DNA from: Chitinophagales bacterium
GTDB lineage: Bacteria; Bacteroidota; Bacteroidia; Chitinophagales; Chitinophagaceae
Reading direction: 5' to 3'
Length of the DNA: 64,000 bases
Assembly: GCA_020636505.1 (NCBI GenBank)
Contig: JACJXR010000003.1
Coordinates: forward strand, 305,263-369,262
Shown here: piece by piece, positions 1 through 9,100 of the stretch
How the letters are laid out: each line of letters starts with the position of its first letter
How positions within the stretch are numbered: position 1 is the first letter of the stretch
Made by a program: the position numbers and the translations under genes
Notes under the pieces: generated by a model
The model's input: only the letters and a program-made list of their open reading frames with translations
Told to the model about the DNA's origin: nothing
Databases searched by the model: none

Positions 1-804
1 GCCACATACAAACTCCTCTATTTTGTCACACTTTATTACAGGTGGTTTGCACCTGACGCCATAAGTCCGTTGAGGCACTTGTATGCCAAAAGGCTCGGCT
101 ACGACAAAAAGCAAACCGACAAGTTGGTTCGTAAGAACCTGATTACATTTGGACAAACAATTATAGATAAGATAGCCGTACTGTCAGGAGTAAAGAACAA
201 ACTGACTTTTGCACATGATGGTGTTGAGAATATCGAACAGATGGTGGCGGCCGGTAAGGGCGGAATATTGTTGAGTGCACATTTGGGCAATTGGGAAACA
301 GCGGGACATTTATTGAAGAGAGTGAACTCTGTCATCAACATCGTGATGTACGATGGCGAGGCCGATTCAATAAAGCAATATATGGAGCAGTATAATGAGC
401 AACGCTCCTTCAATATCATTTTGATAAAAGACGACCTCTCTCATATATATGAAATGTCTGCCGCACTGAACCGTAATGAGCTGGTATGTTTGCACGGAGA
501 CAGATTCAGAGCAGGTAACAGAACGATAAGAAAAGAGTTTTTGGGCAAGGAGGCTGAATTTCCTGCAGGTCCGTTTATACTTGCCTCTAAATTAAAAGCA
601 CCTGTTTGTTTTGTTTTTGCTTTTAAAGAAACTAATTTTCACTATCACTTTTATGCCTATCCACCTGCAGTGTATGACGGAAAAGGTATGACAGGCGCAA
701 ACAAAATGCTCGATGATTATGTTGGGCTTTTGGAAACGAAAATCAAGGAATATCCGTCGCAATGGTTTAATTACTATGACTTCTGGAACGATGACGAAAG
801 CTGA
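1..804 (+). CDS. LpxL/HtrB-like lysophospholipid acyltransferase (5' end outside window)
   Basis: The reading frame is open from the first base, so the N-terminus lies upstream of the window and 267 residues are visible. The segment SAHLGNWE carries the H-x4-E catalytic motif of the lipid A acyltransferase (LpxL/HtrB) family, which moves acyl chains from ACP to a lipid acceptor at the inner membrane. A later LHGDR segment is also typical. The next gene overlaps its stop codon, and the following genes are a dehydratase, thioesterase and ketosynthase. In aryl-polyene and flexirubin clusters such an acyltransferase attaches the finished chain to a lipid; that role here is inferred from neighbours. 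Confidence 0.85.
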   Translation, partial: ATYKLLYFVTLYYRWFAPDAISPLRHLYAKRLGYDKKQTDKLVRKNLITFGQTIIDKIAVLSGVKNKLTFAHDGVENIEQMVAAGKGGILLSAHLGNWETAGHLLKRVNSVINIVMYDGEADSIKQYMEQYNEQRSFNIILIKDDLSHIYEMSAALNRNELVCLHGDRFRAGNRTIRKEFLGKEAEFPAGPFILASKLKAPVCFVFAFKETNFHYHFYAYPPAVYDGKGMTGANKMLDDYVGLLETKIKEYPSQWFNYYDFWNDDES

Positions 805-1210
805 GATAATAGAATATATACCTCAACGCCCCCCTTTTGTAATGGTGGATGAAGTGGTGCAGGCCGATGATAAACTCTACAAAACAACTTTCACGGTAGC
901 AGACGAAAATCTCTTTGTTGTCAACGGTCTGTTTACCGAGCCGGGCCTGGTGGAAAATATGGCTCAAACTGCCGCAGCCGGAACCGGATATAAATACAAA
1001 CAAGTGGGTGAGACTGTTCCCGTAGGTTTTATTGGAGCACTTAAGAATCTTAAGATACACGAACTACCGTCCACAGGCGATAAGTTGGAGACCGAAATAC
1101 TCATCCTGCACAAGGTGTTGAATGTATATGTGGTGGAGGCAAAGGTTGAAGTGGCCGGTAAGAAAATCGCCACTTGCGAAATGAAGATATTCGAACAATC
1201 AGAAAAATAA
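791..1210 (+). CDS. FabZ-like hotdog 3-hydroxyacyl-ACP dehydratase family protein
   Basis: 139 residues from ATG 791, which overlaps the upstream stop by 14 bases; an upstream in-frame start at 713 would only read through the previous gene. The single hotdog domain resembles FabZ/ApeP-type dehydratases, which remove water from 3-hydroxyacyl-ACP. The first active-site segment reads PQRPPFVMVDEV, where classical FabZ has PHRYPF, so the catalytic His is Gln. The second site (EPGLVENMAQ) keeps a Glu. It may be a dehydratase with altered chemistry or a non-catalytic partner. Its position between acyltransferase and ketosynthase supports a role in polyene chain building. Confidence 0.8.
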   Translation: MTKAEIIEYIPQRPPFVMVDEVVQADDKLYKTTFTVADENLFVVNGLFTEPGLVENMAQTAAAGTGYKYKQVGETVPVGFIGALKNLKIHELPSTGDKLETEILILHKVLNVYVVEAKVEVAGKKIATCEMKIFEQSEK

Positions 1211-1215
1211 AGCTC

Positions 1216-1851
1216 ATGAAAAAACTGATACAGCTCACGGTAATGGTCATTGCAATGAGCGTGTCTGTATTTGCTCAGTCGCGTTCCGATGTATTTGACA
1301 GTGATAAAGATGTGACATGGTTGGGGATGGATTTCACCACATTGAACTTTGTGGGAGATGCCACTCAATTTAAAGATGCGGGAGAGATAACCAACAACCA
1401 GCTTCGAGAGAAGTTCTTTGTTGTATGGAATGAAATATTTCTTGATGAGAAGGACAAGTACGATGTGGCAGGCGCCATCAATCGTGGTCGTGTGAAATAC
1501 GCAACAGATGTTACCGCATCGGCCAACAGCAAGGATAAGAAAGATCATTTTACTAATGACGGAGGTGCTTTCAGGCATCTGAGAGAGTCTGATATAGACA
1601 AGATGGTGTCAGGTTATAACTACAAAAGCAACAAAGGTGTGGGAATGATGTTTGTGGTGGAAGGCATGCACAAAGAGGTAAAGAAAGCTTCGATATGGGT
1701 GGTGTTTGTTGACATGGGCAAGAAGAAGGTTTTGTTTAAAAAGAGAATGGATGGAAAGGCCGGAGGTTTCGGATTTAAGAACTACTGGGCCAAGTCTTTT
1801 TATAATGCGCTGAAAGAGGTGGACGACAATTTCAGCAGCTGGTCAAACTAA
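1216..1851 (+). CDS. Secreted protein of unknown function in the acyl-chain cluster
   Basis: 211 residues from ATG 1216; the in-frame GTG/ATG further upstream would place 14 charged residues before the signal peptide. Residues 1-20 form a clear signal peptide ending VFAQS. The rest is a soluble domain with many Lys, Asp and aromatic residues and no motif I recognise. It lies 5 bases after the dehydratase and 6 before the thioesterase, so it is almost surely cotranscribed. A periplasmic role in handling the lipid product is possible; LolA-like carriers occupy this place in related clusters, but I see no firm LolA signature. Confidence 0.75.
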   Translation: MKKLIQLTVMVIAMSVSVFAQSRSDVFDSDKDVTWLGMDFTTLNFVGDATQFKDAGEITNNQLREKFFVVWNEIFLDEKDKYDVAGAINRGRVKYATDVTASANSKDKKDHFTNDGGAFRHLRESDIDKMVSGYNYKSNKGVGMMFVVEGMHKEVKKASIWVVFVDMGKKKVLFKKRMDGKAGGFGFKNYWAKSFYNALKEVDDNFSSWSN

Positions 1852-1857
1852 TTACGA

Positions 1858-2277
1858 TTGCAAACATTACAGCATACAACCGAGTTTGAAGTAAAGTTCA
1901 GTGAGGCGGATCCGCTTGGTATCGTCTGGCACGGACATTACATCAGGTATTTTGAAGATGGAAGGGAAGCTTTTGGAAAGGAGTACGGTTTAAAGTACCT
2001 CGACTTTTACAGACATGATATAGTGGTGCCAATCGTCAATATTACTTGTGACTACAAGCGCATATTGCGATACGGGCATAAGGTGAGGTTGGTGACAACC
2101 TATAAGGATGTTGCATCTGCAAAGCTGCTTTTCGACTATGCGGCATACGATGCGAAAACGGGAGAGCAAGTTGCCACTGGCAGTTCTGTTCAGGTATTCA
2201 TGCAACGTGAATCTTTAGAGCTGATGCTCTACTTGCCTCAATTTATGATAGACTGGAAGAAACAATGGCTGAAGTAA
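1858..2277 (+). CDS. 4HBT/YbgC-type acyl-CoA or acyl-ACP thioesterase
   Basis: 139 residues starting at TTG 1858, the only in-frame start that keeps the conserved N-terminus. The segment EADPLGIVWHGHY is the hallmark of the 4-hydroxybenzoyl-CoA thioesterase/YbgC hotdog family, with the catalytic Asp in ADPLG. Such enzymes hydrolyse acyl thioesters. The gene lies 6 bases after the secreted protein and overlaps the ketosynthase start by 13 bases, so all are one transcription unit. In aryl-polyene clusters a thioesterase of this type is a standard member. Confidence 0.85.
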   Translation: MQTLQHTTEFEVKFSEADPLGIVWHGHYIRYFEDGREAFGKEYGLKYLDFYRHDIVVPIVNITCDYKRILRYGHKVRLVTTYKDVASAKLLFDYAAYDAKTGEQVATGSSVQVFMQRESLELMLYLPQFMIDWKKQWLK

Positions 2278-3413
2278 CGACACACAAGAACGTATATGCC
2301 ATTGCATCCAACATCACATCCGCTATGGGTTTGGATACCATTGCGCATTGGAAAGGTGTATCTGAAAAGAAGTCTCCTATAAAAGAGCATGATGGCTTGA
2401 CAGAAAGCAAGGAGTCATACTGGGCGTCGAAGCTGAATGAGGAGCAATGGAAAGAGATAAAAGAGGGTGTGTCTACACAACAAGACTTACCCTTATTTGA
2501 GACCTTGTGTCTTTATTCCATCCAAGAAGCATTAGCAGTCCTGAACGAACCGATTGATACTGCAAATACCATATTGATACTGTCTACCACAAAGGGTAAT
2601 ATAGAATGGTTGAATCAGGTGGAAGATTGTGGCATTGCATTACATAAGAGTGCGTCCATACTCGCCAAAGAAGTTGGGATCACCAATAAGCCTATTGTGG
2701 TATCACACGCTTGTGTTTCGGGTGCTGTTGCATTGCACTATGCACAACGTTTGATACAGTCGGGCAGATGCGAAAATGCAATTGTTGTCGGGTGTGATAA
2801 GTTCACAGGTTTCGTCTTAAATGGGTTTCAATCATTTCAAGCAATAGCCTCGGGGCCATGCAGACCATTTGATAAAGACAGAACAGGTATCAATCTCGGA
2901 GAAGCTGCGGCTACTATAATATTATCTTCTACATCGCGATCAGATGATGATGTTCAATTGCTATCGGGTGCAACCTCAAACGATGCAAATCATATATCCG
3001 GTCCGTCAAGAACAGGGGCGGAGCTTTCATATGCCATAGATCGTGCCATGTCTTTGGCAGGTTTACAAGCATCAGATATAGGGATGATATCCGCTCACGG
3101 TACAGCCACACCATATAATGATGAGATGGAGGCTAAGGCAATCAATCTATCAGGATTGAACAATGTGCCTGTACACAGTATGAAAAGCTATACAGGACAT
3201 ACTCTAGGTGCTGCCGGTGTTTTGGAAAGCGTGATGATAGTGGAAGCCATCAAGCACAATCAACTGATACCATCTCTCGGTTATAAGCAACATGGTGTAC
3301 CTGTACCGCTTAATGTAACCACAGAATTGCAAAATGCATCACTGCATTATGTGCTTAAAACAGCTTCGGGATTTGGTGGCTGCAATGCAGCCTTGGTTTG
3401 GGGACGTCCTTAA
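2265..3413 (+). CDS. Beta-ketoacyl-ACP synthase (KAS II/FabF-like)
   Basis: 382 residues with the thiolase fold of decarboxylating ketosynthases. All three catalytic residues are visible: Cys150 in SHACVSGA, His278 in SAHGTATPYND and His312 in SYTGHTLGAAG. The enzyme should therefore be active in elongating acyl-ACP with malonyl-ACP, rather than being a chain-length factor. It is slightly shorter than housekeeping FabF (about 410 residues) and diverges at the N-terminus, which fits a specialised aryl-polyene/flexirubin ketosynthase. It is the last gene of the plus-strand cluster and meets the amidohydrolase gene tail to tail with a 4-base overlap. Confidence 0.9.
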   Translation: MAEVTTHKNVYAIASNITSAMGLDTIAHWKGVSEKKSPIKEHDGLTESKESYWASKLNEEQWKEIKEGVSTQQDLPLFETLCLYSIQEALAVLNEPIDTANTILILSTTKGNIEWLNQVEDCGIALHKSASILAKEVGITNKPIVVSHACVSGAVALHYAQRLIQSGRCENAIVVGCDKFTGFVLNGFQSFQAIASGPCRPFDKDRTGINLGEAAATIILSSTSRSDDDVQLLSGATSNDANHISGPSRTGAELSYAIDRAMSLAGLQASDIGMISAHGTATPYNDEMEAKAINLSGLNNVPVHSMKSYTGHTLGAAGVLESVMIVEAIKHNQLIPSLGYKQHGVPVPLNVTTELQNASLHYVLKTASGFGGCNAALVWGRP

Positions 3414-4600
3414 CTCATCAGAGCGTTCACCGCTATCCATGACATGGTTCCTACACCTGTTTTCAATGCTTCTTCGTCGATATTGAAGTGTGCATTGTGT
3501 ACCGATGCGGTAAAGTCTTCGTCGTTCTTATTGGTTCCCAATCTGAAGAAGCAGCCCGGCATATGTAGTGTGTAGAAGCTGAAGTCTTCACCTGTCATCC
3601 TGATGTCCAAAGTCTTTACGTTATCATCTCCAAGAAATGCTTTTGCCCATGATTCGGCATTGGCGGTTACTTCAGGGTCGTTGAAAAGAGAAGCATGTCC
3701 CGTTGGAATGTTTATCTCAGCTGTTGCTCCGTAGGCTTCACATGTTTTGGTAGTAAACTCCTTTATCAACCTATGAGCTTCGGCTCGCCACTCTTCATTC
3801 ATTGTTCTGAGTGTGCCCCATAGTTCTAACTTGTCAGGTATCACATTGGTGGTAAAGCCCGATTCTATTTTACAGAAGGAAAGTACAGTTGGTGTGATGG
3901 GGTTGCCTTTTCTGGAAACGATCTGCTGCAAACCCGTAATCACTTGTGCGCCTATCGCGATCGGGTCAATGGCTTTGTGAGGTAGGGCAGCATGTCCACC
4001 TTTTCCGTTGATGGTGATGTATACCTCATCTGTGCTGGCCATATATTGTCCTGCACGGAAACCTACTGTACCACTCGGCATATGTGGGTAAACATGCAAT
4101 GCGAATATTGCTTCAGGCTTTGGATTCTCCAATACACCTGCCTTTATCAATAGGCTTGCACCACCTGGATGTTTCTCTTCGCCTTGTTGGAATATGAGCT
4201 TTACAGTTCCTTCCCACTCATCACGCAGCTCATGCAATATTTTGGCCACTCCCAACAAGCAACTGCTATGAACATCGTGTCCACAGGCGTGCATTACTCC
4301 GTCGTTTTTCGACTTGTAAGCAACGTCGTTAGCTTCTTGTATGGGTAGGGCATCCATGTCTGCTCTAAGCGCTATACACTTCTTGTCCGGGTTCTTTCCC
4401 TTTATCAATCCGATGACACCGGTACCTGCAACACCTGTTTCATGCTCAATACCATACTCCGTAAGTTTCGACGAGATGAACTCTGCGGTTTTATATTCTT
4501 CAAAAGAAAGCTCAGGGTTGGCATGTATATGATGGCGTATCGCCTGTATCTCGGGAAAGTATTCTTCGGCTTTGCTCTTTATCTTATCAATCATCTCCAA
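3410..4600 (-). CDS. M20 family metal-dependent amidohydrolase (N-acyl amino acid hydrolase type)
   Basis: 396 residues matching the M20D/hippurate hydrolase family (HipO/AbgA-like), which cleaves N-acyl or N-aryl amino acid amides with two metal ions. Visible metal-site motifs are MHACGHDVHSS near residue 105 and QQGEEKHPGGA near 140, followed by the lid domain and a C-terminal MTGEDFSFY segment. The length is typical. It overlaps the upstream SPOR gene by 14 bases, so the two are coupled. The exact substrate cannot be told from sequence. Confidence 0.92.
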   Translation of the reverse strand: MEMIDKIKSKAEEYFPEIQAIRHHIHANPELSFEEYKTAEFISSKLTEYGIEHETGVAGTGVIGLIKGKNPDKKCIALRADMDALPIQEANDVAYKSKNDGVMHACGHDVHSSCLLGVAKILHELRDEWEGTVKLIFQQGEEKHPGGASLLIKAGVLENPKPEAIFALHVYPHMPSGTVGFRAGQYMASTDEVYITINGKGGHAALPHKAIDPIAIGAQVITGLQQIVSRKGNPITPTVLSFCKIESGFTTNVIPDKLELWGTLRTMNEEWRAEAHRLIKEFTTKTCEAYGATAEINIPTGHASLFNDPEVTANAESWAKAFLGDDNVKTLDIRMTGEDFSFYTLHMPGCFFRLGTNKNDEDFTASVHNAHFNIDEEALKTGVGTMSWIAVNALMS

Positions 4601-5048
4601 GTGTATTTACGGTTATCGCATCGGGTACAATCATTGCCGCACCGTACAATGCTATTGATTCACGGTATAGTTCTATTGCGTCTTCTCTTGTCACAAAATC
4701 ACCCACCTTTACTCTGTATTGTGGTTGGACGTATACCATATAGGTTCTTATAGCAGGATATCTACGCATGAAGTCAACCTTTCGTTGTATGGCTTTTGCT
4801 CTATCTGTACCTGAGTATATTTGAATTCTATATCCGCGACCGGGCCTTATGAGTCCTCTTAGAATGTTCTTGTGTTTATCCACCAAGAAGTCTACACGAG
4901 GATCTTTGAATATACGCACATTGGTATCCCATGGTTGTACCTTTTTGGCAACTGCATCGGCAGGGTAGTTCACCGTCATTTGTGCGGCTGTGTTTGTTCC
5001 GTAACAAACAGCCGACAATAAGAATAATATTTGGAGAACAAGTTTCAT
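4587..5048 (-). CDS. SPOR-domain exported protein
   Basis: 153 residues. The first ~21 residues form a signal peptide (LLSAVCYG then TNTAAQ). The C-terminal part, from GYRIQIYSG through YRVKVGDF to the end, has the layout of a SPOR domain, which binds denuded peptidoglycan glycan strands at division sites. The middle segment has no known motif. The gene sits between deoC and the amidohydrolase and overlaps the latter. A cell-envelope role is inferred from the domain only. Confidence 0.8.
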   Translation of the reverse strand: MKLVLQILFLLSAVCYGTNTAAQMTVNYPADAVAKKVQPWDTNVRIFKDPRVDFLVDKHKNILRGLIRPGRGYRIQIYSGTDRAKAIQRKVDFMRRYPAIRTYMVYVQPQYRVKVGDFVTREDAIELYRESIALYGAAMIVPDAITVNTLGDD

Positions 5049-5062
5049 ATAGAGCTGCTAAA

Positions 5063-5722
5063 CTAATGTTCTTTGGCGCCTTTTACAATATTTACACTTG
5101 CAGAACAGCCTAAACGGTTTGCACCTGCTTCTATCAACTGCTTTGCAAAGTCAAAATTACGAATACCTCCCGAGGCTTTGATATTAACAAATTGAGGTAA
5201 GTTGGCCCTAATCAGTTTCAAGGTTTCGATGGTTGCGCCTTCTCCGTTGAAGCCTGTCGATGTTTTGATGTAGTCAACATTCAGTTTGCTATATAGTTCA
5301 CAGCAATGTATGATTTCAGCTTCATTCAGTAAGCCGGTTTCTATGATGATTTTGATGGTTTTAGCTGATTGATGTGCAAGTTCCGTACAAAGCCTTACCT
5401 CATTTTCAAGGTAAGACCAGTCGTCGTTTTTGACTGCAGATATATTGTGTACCATATCAAGCTCGTCAGCACCGGCATCTATGGCAGTTGTGATTTCGGA
5501 CAACTTGCTTTGCAGGGTGGCATATCCCATTGGGAAGCCTATGACCGTTGCTACATGTATTTCAGATTGAGCCAGCAGTGATTTAGCCTTTGTAACATAG
5601 TAGGGTGGTACACAAACGGCTTTGAAGCCATACTCAATAGCTTCAGAGCATAGTTGCTCTATGTCGGCATCTGTAGTGTTTGGCTTAAGGACCGTATGGT
5701 CTATGTAAGACGCTATATTCAT
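5063..5722 (-). CDS. deoC: Deoxyribose-phosphate aldolase
   Basis: 219 residues, the usual length for DeoC, a class I aldolase that splits 2-deoxyribose-5-phosphate into glyceraldehyde-3-phosphate and acetaldehyde. The start MNIASYIDHTVLKP is the family signature. The Schiff-base lysine is Lys153 in YIKTSTGF, and Asp/Lys residues of the relay are in DELDMV and IKASGGIR. It is 11 bases downstream of icd on the same strand, so readthrough from icd is likely, although the two have no metabolic link. Confidence 0.96.
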   Translation of the reverse strand: MNIASYIDHTVLKPNTTDADIEQLCSEAIEYGFKAVCVPPYYVTKAKSLLAQSEIHVATVIGFPMGYATLQSKLSEITTAIDAGADELDMVHNISAVKNDDWSYLENEVRLCTELAHQSAKTIKIIIETGLLNEAEIIHCCELYSKLNVDYIKTSTGFNGEGATIETLKLIRANLPQFVNIKASGGIRNFDFAKQLIEAGANRLGCSASVNIVKGAKEH

Positions 5723-5733
5723 AGCCTATTTGG

Positions 5734-7005
5734 CTAAAAGTGCTTGATGATCTCATCTGCAAACTCAGTGGTGGATACCTGAGTGGCATCGTCCATCAGT
5801 TTGTAGAAGTCAACGGTTACGCGCTTGTGCATGATACTTGTTTGCAAGCCGTTCTTAATGCATTTTGCTGCATCGTCCCAGCCCATATATTCCAACATCA
5901 TAACACCGCTCAATATCAATGAAGATGGGTTCATTGTATTGGTGCCTGCAAATCTTGGTGCTGTACCGTGTGTGGCTTCGAATATGGCGTGTCCGCTGGT
6001 GTAGTTGATGTTTGCACCCGGTGCGATACCGATACCACCAACCGCTGCTGCCAACGCATCGGAGATATAATCACCGTTCAGGTTAAGAGTGGCGATCACA
6101 GAGTAATCTTGAGGTGCCAACAGTATTTGCTGCAAGAAGTTGTCTGCTATCACATCCTTTACTATGATCTTACCGTCGTGGTGAGCTTTTTCCAATTCCT
6201 GATTTGCGGCATTTTCACCGTCTGCTTTTTTGGTGGCTTCCCATTGCTCCCAAGTATAAACTTGATCTCCAAATTCGTTTTTGGCAAGGTCGTAACCCCA
6301 TTTCTTAAATCCACCTTCGGTGAACTTCATGATGTTACCCTTGTGTACCAATGTAACAGAGTCACGCTTGTGGGTGATGGCATATTTTATTGCTGAACGT
6401 ACTAGTCTTTCTGTTCCTTCTTTCGATACCGGTTTGATACCGAAAGAAGCAGTTTCAGGGAAACGTACTTTATCGCCTGCATTCAGTTCAGTACGGATGA
6501 ATTCCAATAGCTTTTTGGCTTCGGGACTGTCGTAATTACACTCAATTCCTGCATATATATCCTCAGTATTCTCACGGAATACAACCATGTCTACACGGTC
6601 GGGGTAGTGTACCGGAGAAGGCACGCCTACAAACCAGTGTATCGGACGAAGACATACATATAGATCGAGTTCTTGCCTCAACGCAACATTCAAAGAGCGG
6701 ATACCGCCACCTACCGGTGTGGTCAAAGGTCCTTTGATGGATACAAGATATTCGCGTGCGGTTTCAAGTGTTTGAGCAGGCAACCATTCGCCTGTTTCGT
6801 TGAATGCCTTTTCTCCTGCAAGCATCTCTTTCCACTCGATTTTACGCTCACCTCCATAACAATGTTCGACAGCTGCATCGATCACCTTTTTTGAGGCTTT
6901 CCAAACATCCGGTCCAATTCCGTCACCCTCTATGAAAGGGATTATCGGGTTGTTGGGAACCACTAGATTGTTATTACTGTCAATTGAAATTTTCTGAGGT
7001 GTCAT
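5734..7005 (-). CDS. icd: NADP-dependent isocitrate dehydrogenase
   Basis: 423 residues, close in length and sequence to E. coli-type homodimeric Icd, which oxidises isocitrate to 2-oxoglutarate in the TCA cycle. The substrate loop [20 protein letters not shown] contains the regulatory serine and the isocitrate-binding arginines. The nucleotide region [11 protein letters not shown] is near residue 345. ATG 7005 is preceded by a long AT-rich gap, and the gene heads a minus-strand run icd-deoC-SPOR-amidohydrolase. Confidence 0.96.
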   Translation of the reverse strand: MTPQKISIDSNNNLVVPNNPIIPFIEGDGIGPDVWKASKKVIDAAVEHCYGGERKIEWKEMLAGEKAFNETGEWLPAQTLETAREYLVSIKGPLTTPVGGGIRSLNVALRQELDLYVCLRPIHWFVGVPSPVHYPDRVDMVVFRENTEDIYAGIECNYDSPEAKKLLEFIRTELNAGDKVRFPETASFGIKPVSKEGTERLVRSAIKYAITHKRDSVTLVHKGNIMKFTEGGFKKWGYDLAKNEFGDQVYTWEQWEATKKADGENAANQELEKAHHDGKIIVKDVIADNFLQQILLAPQDYSVIATLNLNGDYISDALAAAVGGIGIAPGANINYTSGHAIFEATHGTAPRFAGTNTMNPSSLILSGVMMLEYMGWDDAAKCIKNGLQTSIMHKRVTVDFYKLMDDATQVSTTEFADEIIKHF

Positions 7006-7588
7006 ATTTGTTGATTTCGTTGTGCGTGCGCGAAACTAAACCAAGAATTCCAAAATCTGAAAATATAATGCCTATTGATATGTTATTTGTCATATCGACT
7101 ATTGTTTTCAACAACATATTCCAGTCATTCAATCAGTTATATAGGGTATTTACATGCTGATTTTACTTGAATATAATTTATTGTAAAGTATTGTGGAAAT
7201 GTGGGTTTCCTGTTAATTGATGTGGATTACTCTGTTGGTATTTGAAGGTAGTAACGACATTGTTTGACATAATTAATTGAAAAACAATTATTTGATTTCA
7301 CTATTCTATACTAACATTCAAATATTGGTTTTCCACGCTTGATTCACATCAATTCAGACATAGATTTCACTTCAACATACGTTTTTTGTGTATAAGTTAT
7401 TATAAATCAATGGAATGCGATGTTTGTTTGAAATAATTTGAAATGTGCATATATAGTTGCTATAAGAATTAGCATAACTCAAAACTATGCATGAACTTTG
7501 TAATGCTCTGATAACAAAGAGTATAAGCAAGTAATCCACACCACGAGAACGAGATAATCAAGTCTTCTCTTTCCTCTATATGTATGTA
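7006..7588. other. 583-base AT-rich intergenic region, possible small RNA locus
   Basis: No convincing reading frame is present on either strand. The left part should hold the icd promoter. On the plus strand the region runs directly into an intrinsic terminator at 7589-7620, although no plus-strand gene precedes it. A small stem (ctttgt/acaaag) lies near 7497-7522. No known RNA family (tmRNA, RNase P, SRP) could be recognised. An unannotated plus-strand RNA is an inference from the terminator alone. Confidence 0.4.
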
Positions 7589-7620
7589 TCAAGCTACCTT
7601 TTCTAGGTAGCTTTTTGCTT
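7589..7620 (+). terminator. Intrinsic terminator on the plus strand with no gene in front of it
   Basis: A 9-bp stem (aagctacct / aggtagctt) with a 5-base loop is followed on the plus strand by a T-rich run broken by one gc. On the minus strand the hairpin is not followed by T residues, so the direction is plus. It overlaps the last codons and stop of the minus-strand gene 7589-7975. Confidence 0.6.
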
Positions 7621-7975
7621 TTTGGGAAGTCGGGGATTGGTTGTTTGTGCAGGCAAGCTCAAGGGCACGTAAGTATTCTTTCACGCACTTGGAAATAACT
7701 TTCTTACAACCGCGTGTAAGCTTAGGTGAGGAGTAGCCTTTGTTTTCTTTGTAGTCATCGCGAATCCAAGTGGCTTTATGGATAAGCTCGTTGTTGAAGG
7801 CTGCAGCTTTGGTACTGATATCGGAGAAAGAGAGCGGCACATTACTATCGGCCACACTGCTGTACAGCTCCTCTATACGGTCGTTGGTATAAGTCCAAGC
7901 CATATCTTCATACAGCTTTAAAAACTCGTCTCCGTAAATTCTGTTTTTAAATATTTCCCTGATCTTGGGATGCAT
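7589..7975 (-). CDS. Hypothetical protein, soluble, helical
   Basis: 128 residues, not recognised. The sequence is rich in charged and aromatic residues, with no signal peptide or membrane segment, and looks all-helical. Two conserved-looking stretches are MAWTYTNDRIEELYSS and KATWIRDDYKENKGYSS. It lies just downstream of the histidine kinase gene on the same strand but with its own 54-base leader. The last eight codons form one arm and the loop of a plus-strand terminator hairpin, which is unusual for coding sequence. Confidence 0.65.
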   Translation of the reverse strand: MHPKIREIFKNRIYGDEFLKLYEDMAWTYTNDRIEELYSSVADSNVPLSFSDISTKAAAFNNELIHKATWIRDDYKENKGYSSPKLTRGCKKVISKCVKEYLRALELACTNNQSPTSQKAKSYLEKVA

Positions 7976-8029
7976 ATTATCTCTCTCTATACGTAAACGA
8001 AGATAGCGATATATGATATATATGCAAAC

Positions 8030-9088
8030 TTATTCGCTTGCTTTCTCAAGCGTAAAGCCGAATGAGGAGCCGACTCCCAGTTTACTTCTTACCGTAACTG
8101 TATGCCCATGGGCTTCAACAATGTGCTTAACGATGGCCAGTCCAAGTCCTGTGCCACCTACATTTCTGCTACGGCTACGGTCTGCACGATAAAAGCGCTC
8201 AAATATCCTGGAAAGGTGTTCTTCAGCAATTCCCGGTCCATTGTCGGACACCTCAACGTATACGTTCTTGTCATCCACCTCGTAGCAGCCTGTGGTTATT
8301 TCTCCTCCCTCGTTTCCGTACTTGATGGCATTCTCCACCAAGTTGGTAAGTACTTGCCTTATTTTAGGCCTGTCTGCACGTACAATGAGTGGTTTGGCGG
8401 TTCCTTTTTTAAGAAGTAGGCTGATGTTTCGGTCTTTGGCCTTGAGGGACATTTCTTCGTACACATCCTTAATAAGCTCTTGAACAATGAAGGATTCTTG
8501 TATGATAGGTATTCGTCCGGACTCTAATTTGGATATCTCGTCAAGGTCGTCAACAAGACGTACCAGTCTGTCGATACTTTTGGACGTGTTGTTTAAGAAT
8601 TTCAAGTTCACCGCATCGTCATGTATGGCACCTCCTGCCAGTGTATCCACATATCCTTGAATGGCGAATATCGGTGTCTTCAGTTCGTGGGAGAGGTTCA
8701 TCAGAAATTCCTTACGAAACTGCTCATTGGCCCTCAACATCTCAATCTCGTCCTTCTTTTGTGATGCCCACTTCTCCACGTCCATACTTACTTCTTCTAT
8801 GGACTTGTGGGGTAATATGTTGTTGTAGAAGAACTCTTCTTTTTTGGTGGCCTTGGTCTGATAGATGAATTTATATATCAGCTTTATTTTCCTGTATATG
8901 AAGTGCTGAAGCGTGTAATTGTATATCCAATATACAATGAAGAACGAGATGGTGAATACCGCTGCAGGTATATACCAGTTGGTTGCAAGGAATAAACTCA
9001 ACAATGCATTGACCGCTGAAATAATCAAAGCGGTTATTGTTGAAAGCTGTTTGGGAGATGCGTTCTTTGTGTCCAGAAAGGATGACAT
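8030..9088 (-). CDS. Sensor histidine kinase, PhoR-like
   Basis: 352 residues. Two membrane helices (about 17-35 and 40-60) are followed directly by a short linker and the HisKA domain, with phospho-acceptor His134 in NLSHELKTP. The ATPase domain shows the N box (NAIKYGNEGG), G1 (DNGPGIAEEH), F box (IFERFYRADRSRS) and G2 (GGTGLGLAIVKHI). There is almost no periplasmic loop between the helices, so the signal is probably sensed in the membrane or through a partner. The response regulator gene is 12 bases upstream on the same strand. Confidence 0.95.
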   Translation of the reverse strand: MSSFLDTKNASPKQLSTITALIISAVNALLSLFLATNWYIPAAVFTISFFIVYWIYNYTLQHFIYRKIKLIYKFIYQTKATKKEEFFYNNILPHKSIEEVSMDVEKWASQKKDEIEMLRANEQFRKEFLMNLSHELKTPIFAIQGYVDTLAGGAIHDDAVNLKFLNNTSKSIDRLVRLVDDLDEISKLESGRIPIIQESFIVQELIKDVYEEMSLKAKDRNISLLLKKGTAKPLIVRADRPKIRQVLTNLVENAIKYGNEGGEITTGCYEVDDKNVYVEVSDNGPGIAEEHLSRIFERFYRADRSRSRNVGGTGLGLAIVKHIVEAHGHTVTVRSKLGVGSSFGFTLEKASE

Positions 9089-9100
9089 AGTAAGCTAAAA

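Noticed and set aside
713..790. Upstream start for the dehydratase-like gene
   Set aside because: The added residues are the shifted frame of the acyltransferase and are not part of a hotdog domain.
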